Below are positions 29,420 to 37,159 of a stretch of 64,000 bases of DNA, in pieces (the first letter of the stretch is position 1; each line of letters opens with the position of its first letter). Origin of the DNA: Ramlibacter alkalitolerans. Lineage in GTDB: Bacteria; Pseudomonadota; Gammaproteobacteria; Burkholderiales; Burkholderiaceae_C. The notes beneath the pieces were generated by a model. It was not told the origin of the DNA. It worked only from the letters and a program-made list of their open reading frames with translations, and searched no databases. Location of the stretch: the NCBI RefSeq assembly GCF_016722765.1, contig NZ_JAEQND010000004.1:62001-126000 (forward strand), read 5' to 3'. Both the position numbers and the translations under genes were made by a program.

Positions 29420-29878
29420 TCAGCGCTTGCGCAGCTGGCCCCGGATCTCGCCGGCGGGATGCGCCGCCGTGTGCACGTTGACGTACCACTGGCCCGAGGA
29501 GAGCTGGTTGAACTGCTCCGGGGTGAGCTTGACCTGGCCGGTGATCGGCGAGCTGCCCACGTTGGTGAACGGAACGACGACGCCGGCGTTCTGCCCCGGC
29601 CCTGCCGGCCCGTGGATGTGCGCCGCGGTGGCCGGCCCGCTCAGGCCGCTGTACGCGACGCGGTAGCTGAGGGTGCTGCTGCCGCGGTCGTACGTGACAT
29701 CCGCGCTGCCGTTGCCCCCCGTGCTGACGGCGGGAGACTCCTGGGCACCGGACAGGCTGGCCGTGAAGGTCTCCGAGCTGGAGGACATGGAATTCATCAT
29801 TCCGCAACCGGCGAGTCCGAGCGTCACGAGCGTGGCCGCAGCCGCCGTACGCAGAAAACCAGAACGCGTGCTCATCAT
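29420..29878 (-). CDS. CHRD-domain lipoprotein
   Basis: The 152-residue protein has a lipoprotein signal ending in GLAGC (about residue 25), then a Ser/Met-rich spacer and one CHRD domain (about 38-150) with the pattern FTASLSGAQESPAVSTGGNG and AAHIHGPAGPGQNAGVVVPF. CHRD domains are extracellular beta domains of uncertain function in bacteria, with a histidine motif that may bind metal. A TCCTACA motif lies 59 bases upstream. Confidence 0.85.
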   Translation of the reverse strand: MMSTRSGFLRTAAAATLVTLGLAGCGMMNSMSSSSETFTASLSGAQESPAVSTGGNGSADVTYDRGSSTLSYRVAYSGLSGPATAAHIHGPAGPGQNAGVVVPFTNVGSSPITGQVKLTPEQFNQLSSGQWYVNVHTAAHPAGEIRGQLRKR

Positions 29879-29936
29879 GTTTCCTTTCGTTGTGTTTTGG
29901 GGAAGTGCATGATGGTCAGCGCGGCGCCCTCGGTCG

Positions 29937-29943
29937 TGTAGGA
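29937..29943 (-). promoter_or_regulatory. TCCTACA motif upstream of the CHRD lipoprotein gene
   Basis: TCCTACA on the minus strand, 59 bases before the ATG at 29878, in the context GTGTCCTACAC. Confidence 0.4.
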
Positions 29944-29971
29944 CACCGCCGCGTGAGAGGCAAAAAGGCGC

Positions 29972-30262
29972 TCAGGATTTCCCGGGCAGCTTGCCGCGTG
30001 CGGCGTCGAGCTCCCAAGGGCTCGCCTCCACATTGGGACCGTCCGGATAGGACTCCGGCCCCCTTTTCACGCCGGGACGTGCCCGCGCGCCGGGCACGCC
30101 TGCCGGCACCTGCGCTCCTGCCTCGCCGACGACTTCGGCGCCCGCCGGAGGCTGCTGCGTCGCCTTGTCGCCCAGCGTCTTGTTGCCGCAACCATCGGCG
30201 TTGCCGTGGTCCTCGTTGCCGCCCTGGTTCGTGCCGGGGCCGATGCTCGTGTCTGTGCTCAT
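29972..30262 (-). CDS. small hydrophilic protein, function unknown
   Basis: The 96-residue protein begins MSTDTSIGPGTNQGGNEDHG and is rich in Gly, Pro, Asn and charged residues, with no membrane segment; it is probably disordered. Two cysteine-free stretches flank GNADGCGNKT. The only support for expression is the clean start, the TCCTACA motif 57 bases upstream and its place among stress-type genes. I do not recognise a family. Confidence 0.6.
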   Translation of the reverse strand: MSTDTSIGPGTNQGGNEDHGNADGCGNKTLGDKATQQPPAGAEVVGEAGAQVPAGVPGARARPGVKRGPESYPDGPNVEASPWELDAARGKLPGKS

Positions 30263-30318
30263 GCAACGATTGTGGGAGCCGTGCCGTGCCGGGTGTGCAA
30301 GCGGCGCGAGCGCCGCGG

Positions 30319-30325
30319 TGTAGGA
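30319..30325 (-). promoter_or_regulatory. TCCTACA motif upstream of the 96-residue protein
   Basis: TCCTACA on the minus strand, 57 bases before the ATG at 30262, followed by a GC-rich palindrome (GCGGCGCTCGCGCCGC). Confidence 0.4.
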
Positions 30326-30410
30326 AGCGGATGGCCGCACCGGGCAACCCTTCGCAGGAGCGGGCCTACATGCGGCGGGCCCGCGTCCGACGTGCACGGC
30401 GCCAAACCGT

Positions 30411-30417
30411 TCCTACA
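30411..30417 (+). promoter_or_regulatory. TCCTACA motif upstream of the Gln-rich protein
   Basis: TCCTACA 56 bases (start to start) before the ATG at 30467, in the context CGTTCCTACATTGG. A weaker GCCTACA variant lies about 45 bases further upstream. Confidence 0.4.
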
Positions 30418-30466
30418 TTGGTGTCAGGGGTCGCCGTACCGGCGCTCCGCACCCAGGAGAATTTAC

Positions 30467-30697
30467 ATGGCACAGGGGCAAGAACAGAATCGCCAGGACC
30501 AGAACCAGCAAAGCCAGCAGAACCCGGGCCAGGGCCAGGGCGGCAGCCAGCAGGGCGGCAGCCAGCAAGGCGGCCAGCAACGGCAGCAGGACCAGCAACA
30601 GCGCCAGGGTTCGCAGGAGCAGCAGCGCCAGCAGGATCAGCAGCGCCAGCAAAGCGGCCAGGACCAGCAGCGGCAGGACCAGCAGCGCCAGCGCTGA
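30467..30697 (+). CDS. glutamine-rich low-complexity protein
   Basis: The 76-residue protein is just over half glutamine (39 of 76), the rest being mostly Arg, Gly, Asp and Ser. It begins MAQGQEQNRQDQNQQ and has GGSQQ repeats in the middle and QQRQQD repeats in the second half. A good ribosome site (CAGGAG, 8 bases before ATG) and a strong terminator frame the gene, so it is probably expressed although of low complexity. It must be disordered; nucleic-acid binding or desiccation protection is speculation. Confidence 0.7.
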   Translation: MAQGQEQNRQDQNQQSQQNPGQGQGGSQQGGSQQGGQQRQQDQQQRQGSQEQQRQQDQQRQQSGQDQQRQDQQRQR

Positions 30698-30716
30698 ACG
30701 CGCACGCATCCACGCG

Positions 30717-30741
30717 GCGGGGCAAGGCCCCGCTTTTCTTT
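30717..30741 (+). terminator. rho-independent terminator after the Gln-rich gene
   Basis: GCGGGGC-AAG-GCCCCGC is a perfect seven-base stem with a three-base loop, followed by TTTTCTTT. Confidence 0.9.
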
Positions 30742-30765
30742 GCCTGACCCACGATTGCATGCGCC

Positions 30766-31320
30766 ATGAGTGAAACCGAACCCGCCGATCCACCGCAGGA
30801 AGTGCTCCGGTTCTGGCAGGAAGCCGGCCCCGGCCGCTGGTTCAAGCGCGACGCCGGTTTCGACGCGCAGTTCCGCGCCCGTTTCCTCGCCAGCCACGAG
30901 GCCGCCGCCTCAGGCGCGCTGGACCACTGGCTTGCCAGCGCGGAGGGCGCGCTCGCGCTGGTGCTGCTGCTGGACCAGTTCCCGCGCAATGCCTTTCGTG
31001 GCACGCCGCGCATGTACGCGACCGATGCGAAGGCGCGCGCGGCGGCGGACCTGGCCATCCGCGCCGGCTTCGATCGCATGGTGCCGGAGGATCTGCGCCC
31101 GTTCTTCTACCTGCCGTTCATGCACTCGGAGCAACCCGAGGATCTGGAGCGCTGCGTGCACCTGAACGAGCCGGTCGGCGGCGAATCCCTGCGCTTCGCG
31201 CGGCACCACCGCGACATCGTGGCGCGCTTCGGGCGTTTCCCGCACCGCAATGCCGTGCTGGGCCGGCCCAGCACGCCGGACGAGGAGCGCTTCCTGGCGG
31301 AAGGCGGCTTCGGCGGGTAG
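30766..31320 (+). CDS. DUF924 family protein
   Basis: The 184-residue helical, soluble protein matches DUF924: EVLRFWQEAGPGRWFKRDAGFD near the start, LLDQFPRNAFRGTPRMYATD in the centre, and FYLPFMHSEQPEDLERC with RFGRFPHRNAVLGRPSTPDE near the end. The fold resembles tetratricopeptide proteins and the function is unknown. It begins 25 bases after a strong terminator and is thus a separate transcript. Confidence 0.88.
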   Translation: MSETEPADPPQEVLRFWQEAGPGRWFKRDAGFDAQFRARFLASHEAAASGALDHWLASAEGALALVLLLDQFPRNAFRGTPRMYATDAKARAAADLAIRAGFDRMVPEDLRPFFYLPFMHSEQPEDLERCVHLNEPVGGESLRFARHHRDIVARFGRFPHRNAVLGRPSTPDEERFLAEGGFGG

Positions 31321-31337
31321 CCGGCCGCCTGGGCGGT

Positions 31338-31973
31338 CTAGCAGCGGATATCGATGCCGTCGTATTCCGCGTCGAGGGCGAGCGACGCCAGGTCGTGTTC
31401 GGAGTCGAGGAAATCGGGCCGGGTGGCTTCGAAGTCGCGATGCCGGATCCGGATCTCGCCGGGCGCGCAGCTCTCGGGTGAGATGACAATGCCGCCGACC
31501 AGCGCGCTCGCGGCGACTTCGGCCGCCCGCGCCGGGTGGCGGCCCAGCGGCGTGCACCACAGGCGCCCCTGGGCGCGGAAGAAGGCCACGGTGCACTGGC
31601 CGCTCACCACGCCGACGCGCAAGGCCACGCCGGCAGCGGCCTGCTGCAGTTCCATGGCCATGCGAACGGCCACGGCCGGGTCCTCGAAGGCGATCAGCGC
31701 CGTGGCATTCACGTACGGATCGAGCCGGCCGCCATGGCGCGCATTGATGCGCTGCAGCTCCTGGTAGAAGCGCTCGGTCACGCTGCCGGGCTGGCCTGCC
31801 GGCACCGCGGCGTCCGCGTGGACCAGCGTCAGTTCGCGCTGCTCGAAGTGGATGCAGTCACGCCCCTCGCCCAGGAACAGTTCCTTCCACACGGCCGGCG
31901 GCAACTGGTGCAGGACCTTGTCCGACAAGGCTTCCAGCAGCAGGGCATCTTCCCCGTTGATCCTGTCTCCCAT
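31338..31973 (-). CDS. protein with degenerate class III nucleotide cyclase-like domain
   Basis: The 211-residue soluble protein begins after a GGGAG ribosome site. From about residue 45 it follows the outline of a class III adenylate/guanylate cyclase domain: a strand ending LTLVHADAAVP, the segment FEDPAVAVRMAMELQQAA, the VALRVGVVSGQCTVAFF strand pair and PLGRHPARAAEVAAS where active cyclases have GDTVNLAARLE. The metal-binding aspartates and the transition-state Asn/Arg are not all present, so it is probably inactive. This assignment is by eye. Confidence 0.5.
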   Translation of the reverse strand: MGDRINGEDALLLEALSDKVLHQLPPAVWKELFLGEGRDCIHFEQRELTLVHADAAVPAGQPGSVTERFYQELQRINARHGGRLDPYVNATALIAFEDPAVAVRMAMELQQAAAGVALRVGVVSGQCTVAFFRAQGRLWCTPLGRHPARAAEVAASALVGGIVISPESCAPGEIRIRHRDFEATRPDFLDSEHDLASLALDAEYDGIDIRC

Positions 31974-32062
31974 GTGTCTCTCCCTTCACCTCGTAACGGG
32001 ATGAAACCACGGCACGAAACCCCGGCAGTAGGGCAAAACAGCTGGGCAGTTAGGAAATTTCC

Positions 32063-32872
32063 CTAGGATTTCCTGGGGCGCTTGCGGGCTGCAGGCGCGC
32101 GGAGGTCCACCTCCACCCAGGTCGGCGCGTGGTCGCTGGCCTTTTCCTCGCCGCGCACCCAGGTGTCGACGCCGGCCGCGCGCAGCCCGGGCGCGAGCTT
32201 GCGGTTCAACAGGAGGTGGTCGATGCGCAGGCCGGCGTTGCGCTGCCAGTGCTGGCGGAAGTAGTCCCAGAAGGTGTAGACCGGCGCGTCGGGATGCAGC
32301 TGGCGGATCGCGTCCGTCCAGCCCTGCGCCAGCAGGCGTTCCCAGCAGGCGCGGCTTTCGGGCTGCAGCAGGGCGTCCTTGCGCCAGGAACGCGGGTTGT
32401 AGATGTCCGCATCGGTGGGCACCACGTTGTAGTCGCCGCACAACAGCACCGGGTGCTCGGAGTCCACCAGCGTGGCCGCATGGGCGATCAGGCGCTCGAA
32501 CCAGGCCAGCTTGTATTCGAACTTCGGCCCGGGCTGCGGGTTGCCGTTCGGCAGGTACAGGCAGCCGACGACGAGGCCATCGACGGCGGCTTCGAGGTAG
32601 CGGCTCTGCTCGTCCGCCTCGTCGCCGGGCAGCGCGCGCCGGATCTCCACCGGCTCCTGCCCGCGCGCCAGGATGGCCACGCCGTTCCAGGAGCGCTGGC
32701 CCTTCCAGAGGGCGCCGTAGCCGGCGGCGCGGATGGCGTCGGCCGGGAAGCCCTCGTCCAGCGCCTTGAGTTCCTGCAGGCAGGCGACGTCGGGCTGCTC
32801 CTTCTCGAGCCAGCGCAGCAGGTGCGCGAGCCGCGTCTTGACGCCGTTGACGTTGAAGGTGGCGATTTTCAT
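32063..32872 (-). CDS. xth: exodeoxyribonuclease III / AP endonuclease
   Basis: The 269-residue enzyme repairs abasic sites. It shows the motifs of the ExoIII branch: FNVNGVKTRL at the start, LQELKALDEGFP with the catalytic metal-binding Glu, LCGDYNVVPTDADIYNP, and RIDHLLLNRKLA with SDHAPTWVEVDL carrying the catalytic Asp-His. I start at ATG 32872 (MKIATFNVNG); the longer frame adds a non-homologous extension. The C terminus is Arg/Lys-rich. Confidence 0.92.
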   Translation of the reverse strand: MKIATFNVNGVKTRLAHLLRWLEKEQPDVACLQELKALDEGFPADAIRAAGYGALWKGQRSWNGVAILARGQEPVEIRRALPGDEADEQSRYLEAAVDGLVVGCLYLPNGNPQPGPKFEYKLAWFERLIAHAATLVDSEHPVLLCGDYNVVPTDADIYNPRSWRKDALLQPESRACWERLLAQGWTDAIRQLHPDAPVYTFWDYFRQHWQRNAGLRIDHLLLNRKLAPGLRAAGVDTWVRGEEKASDHAPTWVEVDLRAPAARKRPRKS

Positions 32873-32883
32873 GGGCGGCCCGA

Positions 32884-32890
32884 TCCTACA
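32884..32890 (+). promoter_or_regulatory. TCCTACA motif upstream of the 84-residue protein
   Basis: TCCTACA 61 bases (start to start) before the ATG at 32945; it lies 12 bases upstream of the divergent xth start. Confidence 0.4.
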
Positions 32891-32944
32891 GAACGGCGGC
32901 CACGCCGGGCTTAGATTGGTTGCGACACAGCAAGGAGAACGAAC

Positions 32945-33199
32945 ATGCCCGATGCCAAGGACAACGCCAAGGCCAGCGGAGACGTCCACCCGCCGGAACT
33001 CGAAGAGGCAGCGCGGGAGCGCCCGCGCGGCCAGCCCGACGCCGAAGGAGCCTTCGGCAGCGACAAGGAGGCGCCGCTGGCGCGCGAGCTGGAGAACGAA
33101 GGCCGTGCCGGCAAGGGCGAGAACCAGGCCGGCTACCTGAAGGACAAGGACGCGCCCGGGATGGGCAACGAGGGGAGCAAGTCGTCCGGCAAACGCTAG
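32945..33199 (+). CDS. small charged hydrophilic protein, function unknown
   Basis: The 84-residue protein (MPDAKDNAKASGDVHPPELE at the start) is rich in Glu, Lys, Gly and Ala, with no hydrophobic core, resembling small stress proteins of the hydrophilin kind. AAGGAGAACGAAC before the ATG is a strong ribosome site and a TCCTACA motif lies upstream. Its stop overlaps the end of a convergent small gene by four bases. Confidence 0.7.
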   Translation: MPDAKDNAKASGDVHPPELEEAARERPRGQPDAEGAFGSDKEAPLARELENEGRAGKGENQAGYLKDKDAPGMGNEGSKSSGKR

Positions 33200-33411
33200 G
33201 GCTTGGTGCGGCGGCGGCTGAAAGCCTCGGCGCCGCCGCTGCCGCCGCCGTCGGCGAAGTCGTGCGGATCCAGCCGGTCGCGCCGCGGCGACAAGGGCGC
33301 CTCGACGATGCTGCTCGCGGAGTTCTCGCCGTGGTCCGGCCGGGCCGGCACCGAGGACGTGGGGCGCTCCCCGCGCTTGGCGCGGCTGGAACGGGTGTCA
33401 CGGGACTTCAT
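33196..33411 (-). CDS. small basic hypothetical protein
   Basis: The open frame from ATG 33411 encodes 71 residues (MKSRDTRSSRAKRGERPTSS at the start), rich in Arg, Ser and Asp, ending SRRRTKP. There is no recognised domain and no clear ribosome site. It is kept because it neatly fills the gap between two plus-strand genes, but it could be a chance frame in GC-rich DNA. Confidence 0.4.
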   Translation of the reverse strand: MKSRDTRSSRAKRGERPTSSVPARPDHGENSASSIVEAPLSPRRDRLDPHDFADGGGSGGAEAFSRRRTKP

Positions 33412-33471
33412 GCGCCACAATGTGCCGACGCCCGGCCGCACCCCCTGTCGGACAAGTCCGCGAAGCGCCCC

Positions 33472-33936
33472 ATGAAGATCGCCCTCGTGCTGCTTCCCCT
33501 GCTGTTCGCCGCCCTGCCCGGCGCGGCGCAGGAGGACCCGCTGAAGTCCCCCGCCTGCGGCGCCGCGCTGTCGCAGTTGCAGGCGGCGCGCCAGCAAGGG
33601 GCGCAGACGGCAACCGTGGAAGCGCTGCGCTCGGCGGCCGCGAACACCTGCCTGGGCAGCGGCACGCCGCCCCGGCGGCCGGGCCGCGTGCTGCAGGCGC
33701 CCATCGCAGTGCCGCCGCCGCAGATCGACGTGCCGGTTCAGGTCGCGCCCTTGCAGGTGCCCGTGCCGCTACCGGCGCCGCCACCGGTGGCGATCCAGCG
33801 CCCGCCGGCCCCGGCCCTGTGCGACGCGGGCGGCTGCTGGACCAACGACGGCACGCACCTGCAGCAGCTGCCGCCGGGCCAGATCGGCCCGCGCGGGCTG
33901 TGCACGCAGCAGGGTGGCCTGCTGTACTGCCCGTAG
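33472..33936 (+). CDS. secreted proline-rich protein, function unknown
   Basis: The 154-residue protein has a clear signal peptide (MKIALVLLPLLFAALPGAAQ). The mature part has an N-terminal helical region with two cysteines, a proline/valine-rich middle (about residues 65-110), and a C-terminal domain with four cysteines in CDAGGCWTNDGTHLQQLPPG and LCTQQGGLLYC, probably two disulfides. Similar short secreted proteins occur in Burkholderiales without known function. It is convergent with mtrB, 17 bases away. Confidence 0.7.
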   Translation: MKIALVLLPLLFAALPGAAQEDPLKSPACGAALSQLQAARQQGAQTATVEALRSAAANTCLGSGTPPRRPGRVLQAPIAVPPPQIDVPVQVAPLQVPVPLPAPPPVAIQRPPAPALCDAGGCWTNDGTHLQQLPPGQIGPRGLCTQQGGLLYCP

Positions 33937-33953
33937 GCGCGAGCGCCCCTGCC

Positions 33954-36149
33954 CTACTTCCAGCTGTAGGTGTAGACCACCCGCAGCACGTTCACGTGCT
34001 GCACCAGCTTGCGCGTGCCGACGGTGCCGTCGGCGAACACGAAGGGCGTGCCGTTGAAGTTCCAGGCCCAGTCGTCCCAGCGCGTGCGGTAGTGGGCGAA
34101 TTCGGCGCGCACGGAGGACTTCTTGTCCACCGTGTACTTGCCGGACAGCCGCAGCACGTGCTGGCGGAAGGTGATCGGAGGCAGGCCGCCGCTGGCCGCG
34201 AGCAGTGCGGCGTCCGCCGCCGAGGCGGTGGTGTCCAGCGCCTGCACGAAGGTCGCGCGGTCCTGCAGGTACGACAGGTTGGCGCCCAGTTCCAGCTTGC
34301 TGGTGGCCTTGCCGGTCAGGCCCAGCCCCACGTTGGTCTCGCCGTTGCGGAACGCCAGGAAGGCCTGGTCGGGCCGGCCCTGGTCGATCGTCTGGTTGCC
34401 GTGCGCCACGAAGCCGTTGACGTTCCACGCATCCGTGATCGCGTAGTTGAAGTCCACCGTCGCCTGCCGCATGCTCGTGTCGCGCACACCGTACACGCCG
34501 GGCGCCTGGTAGCGGTCGATGCCGACGTCGAGCGCGCCCTGCACCGAGAGCTTGTCCAGCGGCTGCCAGTCGGCCAGCAGGCGCACCTTGTCGCGGCGGC
34601 GGTCGGCCAGCGTGGGCATGAAGATCCCGCGGTCGAAGCCGATGCCGGGCGCGTTCGGGTCGGGCACCTCGGTCACGCCCAGGCCGCTGTTGTCACGCAG
34701 CCAGTTGGAACCGCTGCGCTCGCTGTGCTCCAGGGCCACGGCGCCGCTGAAGGCCTCCGTCATCTGGCGGCGCAGTTCGGCGCGGTAGGTCGTCTCCGCC
34801 GTCTTCTGCCGCTCCGCCGTCACGCCCGCGGTGGCGCTGGTCGGCGTGAACACGCCGCGGTCGATCAGTTCGCGGCCGAAGCCGAGGGTGCCGCGCCAGG
34901 CGGACGTGAACTGGTAGTTCGCCTGCAGCTTGGCCTTGGTCGTGCGGTACGGCAGTTGCCGGTTGGTGTAGAAGCTGGTGCCTTCGACGTTGTACAGGGC
35001 CAGCGGCGTCTTGTCGTCGCGATCCTCGTAGCGCAGGGTGCCCTGCACCGAGAGCTTGGCCAGCGGGCGGGTGCTGAATCCCACCTGGGCAAGCGTCGTG
35101 TCGACGCGGCCGCCGAGGTCGCTCACGCCCGCGGGAGCGCCGGACAGGCCCTCGGCCAGGAAGTTGGCGTTCTGCGTGGCCCGCGTGCGGGACAGCTTGA
35201 AGTTGACCGTGGACCGCGCGTTGTACAGGTAGGCGCCGGTGATATCCAGCTGGTGGGCCTGGTTGTCCGGCGGCAGCGCCACCGGGTTGCCCAGGATGCC
35301 CGCCAGGCCGCTGCTCACGGGCAGCAGCGTGCCGGTGGGATTGAACAGGCTGCCCGGGATCTGCGGATGGAGGCTGCCCAGGCTGTTCTGGTAGAACGAG
35401 CCGTAGTAGCCGAAGCTCAGTCGCAGTTTCTCGGCCGCAAACGACAGGCGCGCATCCACCTGGTTGTGGTCGGAGTCGATCGGCTCGGGCACGAACAGCA
35501 CGCCGGACCCGGTCTGGATGCCGTTGGTGCCGGTGCAGGTGATCGCCAGCGCGGAGGGACAGGCGAAGCCGACGCCGAACAGGCGCGAACCGGTCTTGTG
35601 CTCGGTGCGTCCGCTCAGCTCGAACTGCAGCGACGGCGAGATCACCTTCCTGAAGCCGAGGCCGACGCCTTCGCGCCGCGTGCGCAGGTCCAGATCGGAG
35701 CCCGTGCCCGGCGTGACCGGCAGGAGCACGGGCGCGGCGCTGCCGACCCCGGTGATCCCGCTGTTGAAGATCACGGTTTCGCGCCGCACCAGCTCCTTGT
35801 AGTCGGCGGAGAAGACCCAGTCGCCCTGGCGCGCCCAGTGCAGGCCGAGCTCGCGGTTGTCAGTCAGCAGGTCGCTGGCGCCGAAGCGGACCGCGACGCC
35901 CGTGTCGTCGTTGCGGCGGTAGTAGTCCAGGCCGAACAGGCCGAAGACATGCTGGCTGGGACGCAGGCCGCTGTACTGGTCGAACTGCGCGCGATCGAGG
36001 CGGTTGCCGTCGACGGCGCCGAGGCCGGCGCTGACGGAAGTTTCCGTGACGGTGTCGGCGTGGCTCCAGGCCGGCGCGAAGGCGGCGAGCAGGGCCAGCG
36101 CCAGGAGGGTGGGACGGCAGCGTCCGGCGGGTCGGCAGAGGGAAAGCAT
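33954..36149 (-). CDS. mtrB: MtrB/PioB family outer-membrane beta-barrel protein
   Basis: The 731-residue protein has a signal peptide (cut near SHA-DTVTE, residue 31) and then alternating amphipathic strands up to the C-terminal VVYTYSWK, as in the decaheme-associated MtrB/PioB porins. These form the sheath that lets MtrA reach through the outer membrane. The N-terminal Cys-x-x-Cys reported for Shewanella MtrB is absent here; the mature protein has only one isolated CPSALAITC pair near residue 200. It lies 16 bases after mtrA, in the order mtrC-mtrA-mtrB. Confidence 0.9.
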   Translation of the reverse strand: MLSLCRPAGRCRPTLLALALLAAFAPAWSHADTVTETSVSAGLGAVDGNRLDRAQFDQYSGLRPSQHVFGLFGLDYYRRNDDTGVAVRFGASDLLTDNRELGLHWARQGDWVFSADYKELVRRETVIFNSGITGVGSAAPVLLPVTPGTGSDLDLRTRREGVGLGFRKVISPSLQFELSGRTEHKTGSRLFGVGFACPSALAITCTGTNGIQTGSGVLFVPEPIDSDHNQVDARLSFAAEKLRLSFGYYGSFYQNSLGSLHPQIPGSLFNPTGTLLPVSSGLAGILGNPVALPPDNQAHQLDITGAYLYNARSTVNFKLSRTRATQNANFLAEGLSGAPAGVSDLGGRVDTTLAQVGFSTRPLAKLSVQGTLRYEDRDDKTPLALYNVEGTSFYTNRQLPYRTTKAKLQANYQFTSAWRGTLGFGRELIDRGVFTPTSATAGVTAERQKTAETTYRAELRRQMTEAFSGAVALEHSERSGSNWLRDNSGLGVTEVPDPNAPGIGFDRGIFMPTLADRRRDKVRLLADWQPLDKLSVQGALDVGIDRYQAPGVYGVRDTSMRQATVDFNYAITDAWNVNGFVAHGNQTIDQGRPDQAFLAFRNGETNVGLGLTGKATSKLELGANLSYLQDRATFVQALDTTASAADAALLAASGGLPPITFRQHVLRLSGKYTVDKKSSVRAEFAHYRTRWDDWAWNFNGTPFVFADGTVGTRKLVQHVNVLRVVYTYSWK

Positions 36150-36165
36150 CTTGTTCTTTCTTCGC

Positions 36166-37140
36166 TCAGCGGAACAGGAATTGCGGCGTCGGATTGGTCG
36201 TCGCGGGGTTGTTCGAGCCGTGGACCTGGGTGTGGCAGTTGCTGCAGGCGCGGCCCTGCCACGTGTTCACGACGTTGCGGCCGCCGGTGTTCGGGCCGAC
36301 CGCGGGCGGCACGCCGACACGCGGGGCGGTGAAGACGCCGGGCTGGCCACCGACCGCGCCGACGCCGCCGGTGACGTGCGGCGTGTGGCATTGCATGCAC
36401 AGCATCGGCGGGCGCGCCTTGAGCATCGCCTGCACCGTGCTGCCGTGCGGGTTGTGGCAACTGGCGCAATCCTGCGTGGCCGGCTCGTGCGGATGCACGA
36501 AGGGGCCGCGCTTCTCGGCGTGGCAGCTGTAGCAGGTGTCGTTGGTGCTGTCCTTCTTCGCCAGCTTGGGGCCGGCGGAGCCGTGGACGTTGTGGCAGTC
36601 GCGGCAGGCCATCTTGCCTTCCGGGATCGGGTGGTGCGAGGGCCGCGCGAGCTGCGTGCGCTGCTCCTTGTGGCAGCCGTAGCAGAGCTCGGTCTCGGTG
36701 GCGCGGGCCAGCGCCTTGTCGGTGTTGGTGTGGTTCTGGTGGCAGTTGTTGCAGGCGATGTCCGCTGCCTCGTGCTGGCTGCCGGCCCACAGCATGCGCT
36801 TGGTTTCCTTGCTGTGGCAGCTGGTGCAGACGGCATTGCGCACGGCGACCGGCGAGGCGGTCTTCTTGCCGTAGGTGATGTCCGGCGGCAGCTGCTTCGG
36901 GGCGCCGGCCGGCTTCTTCACGTGGCCCGGGCTGGGGCCGTGGCAGGTCGTGCAACCGGGCGTGCGGGCATCCGTGGGATGCGAGTGCGCGTGGCGGCTG
37001 GAGTCCGAGAGGTCCTCGGCGTCGTGGCATTCGACGCAGGCCTTGGACGCCTCCGCGTCCACCCCGGCGAGGGCGGCCGGGGCGGCCCACCCTCCCACGC
37101 AAAGCAGCAGGGCTGCCAGTACCGTGCGCAATCGCATCAT
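36166..37140 (-). CDS. mtrA: periplasmic decaheme cytochrome c, MtrA/DmsE family
   Basis: The 324-residue protein has a signal peptide (to about ALA-GVDAE, residue 25) and exactly ten CXXCH motifs: CVECH, CTTCH, CTSCH, CNNCH, CYGCH, CRDCH, CYSCH, CASCH, CMQCH and CSNCH. The spacing and the HNVHGS and HNPHGS motifs match the DmsE/MtrA group, which forms a haem wire across the periplasm and inside the MtrB barrel. It lies 19 bases after mtrC, so the three are one operon. Confidence 0.93.
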   Translation of the reverse strand: MMRLRTVLAALLLCVGGWAAPAALAGVDAEASKACVECHDAEDLSDSSRHAHSHPTDARTPGCTTCHGPSPGHVKKPAGAPKQLPPDITYGKKTASPVAVRNAVCTSCHSKETKRMLWAGSQHEAADIACNNCHQNHTNTDKALARATETELCYGCHKEQRTQLARPSHHPIPEGKMACRDCHNVHGSAGPKLAKKDSTNDTCYSCHAEKRGPFVHPHEPATQDCASCHNPHGSTVQAMLKARPPMLCMQCHTPHVTGGVGAVGGQPGVFTAPRVGVPPAVGPNTGGRNVVNTWQGRACSNCHTQVHGSNNPATTNPTPQFLFR

Positions 37141-37159
37141 CGTTCTTCTCGGTGCGTTG

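Noticed and set aside
33420..36332. 970-codon open frame opposite mtrB
   Set aside because: Antisense shadow; composition is dominated by Ala, Arg, Gly and Val without domain features, while the minus strand encodes a clear MtrB/PioB barrel with signal peptide.
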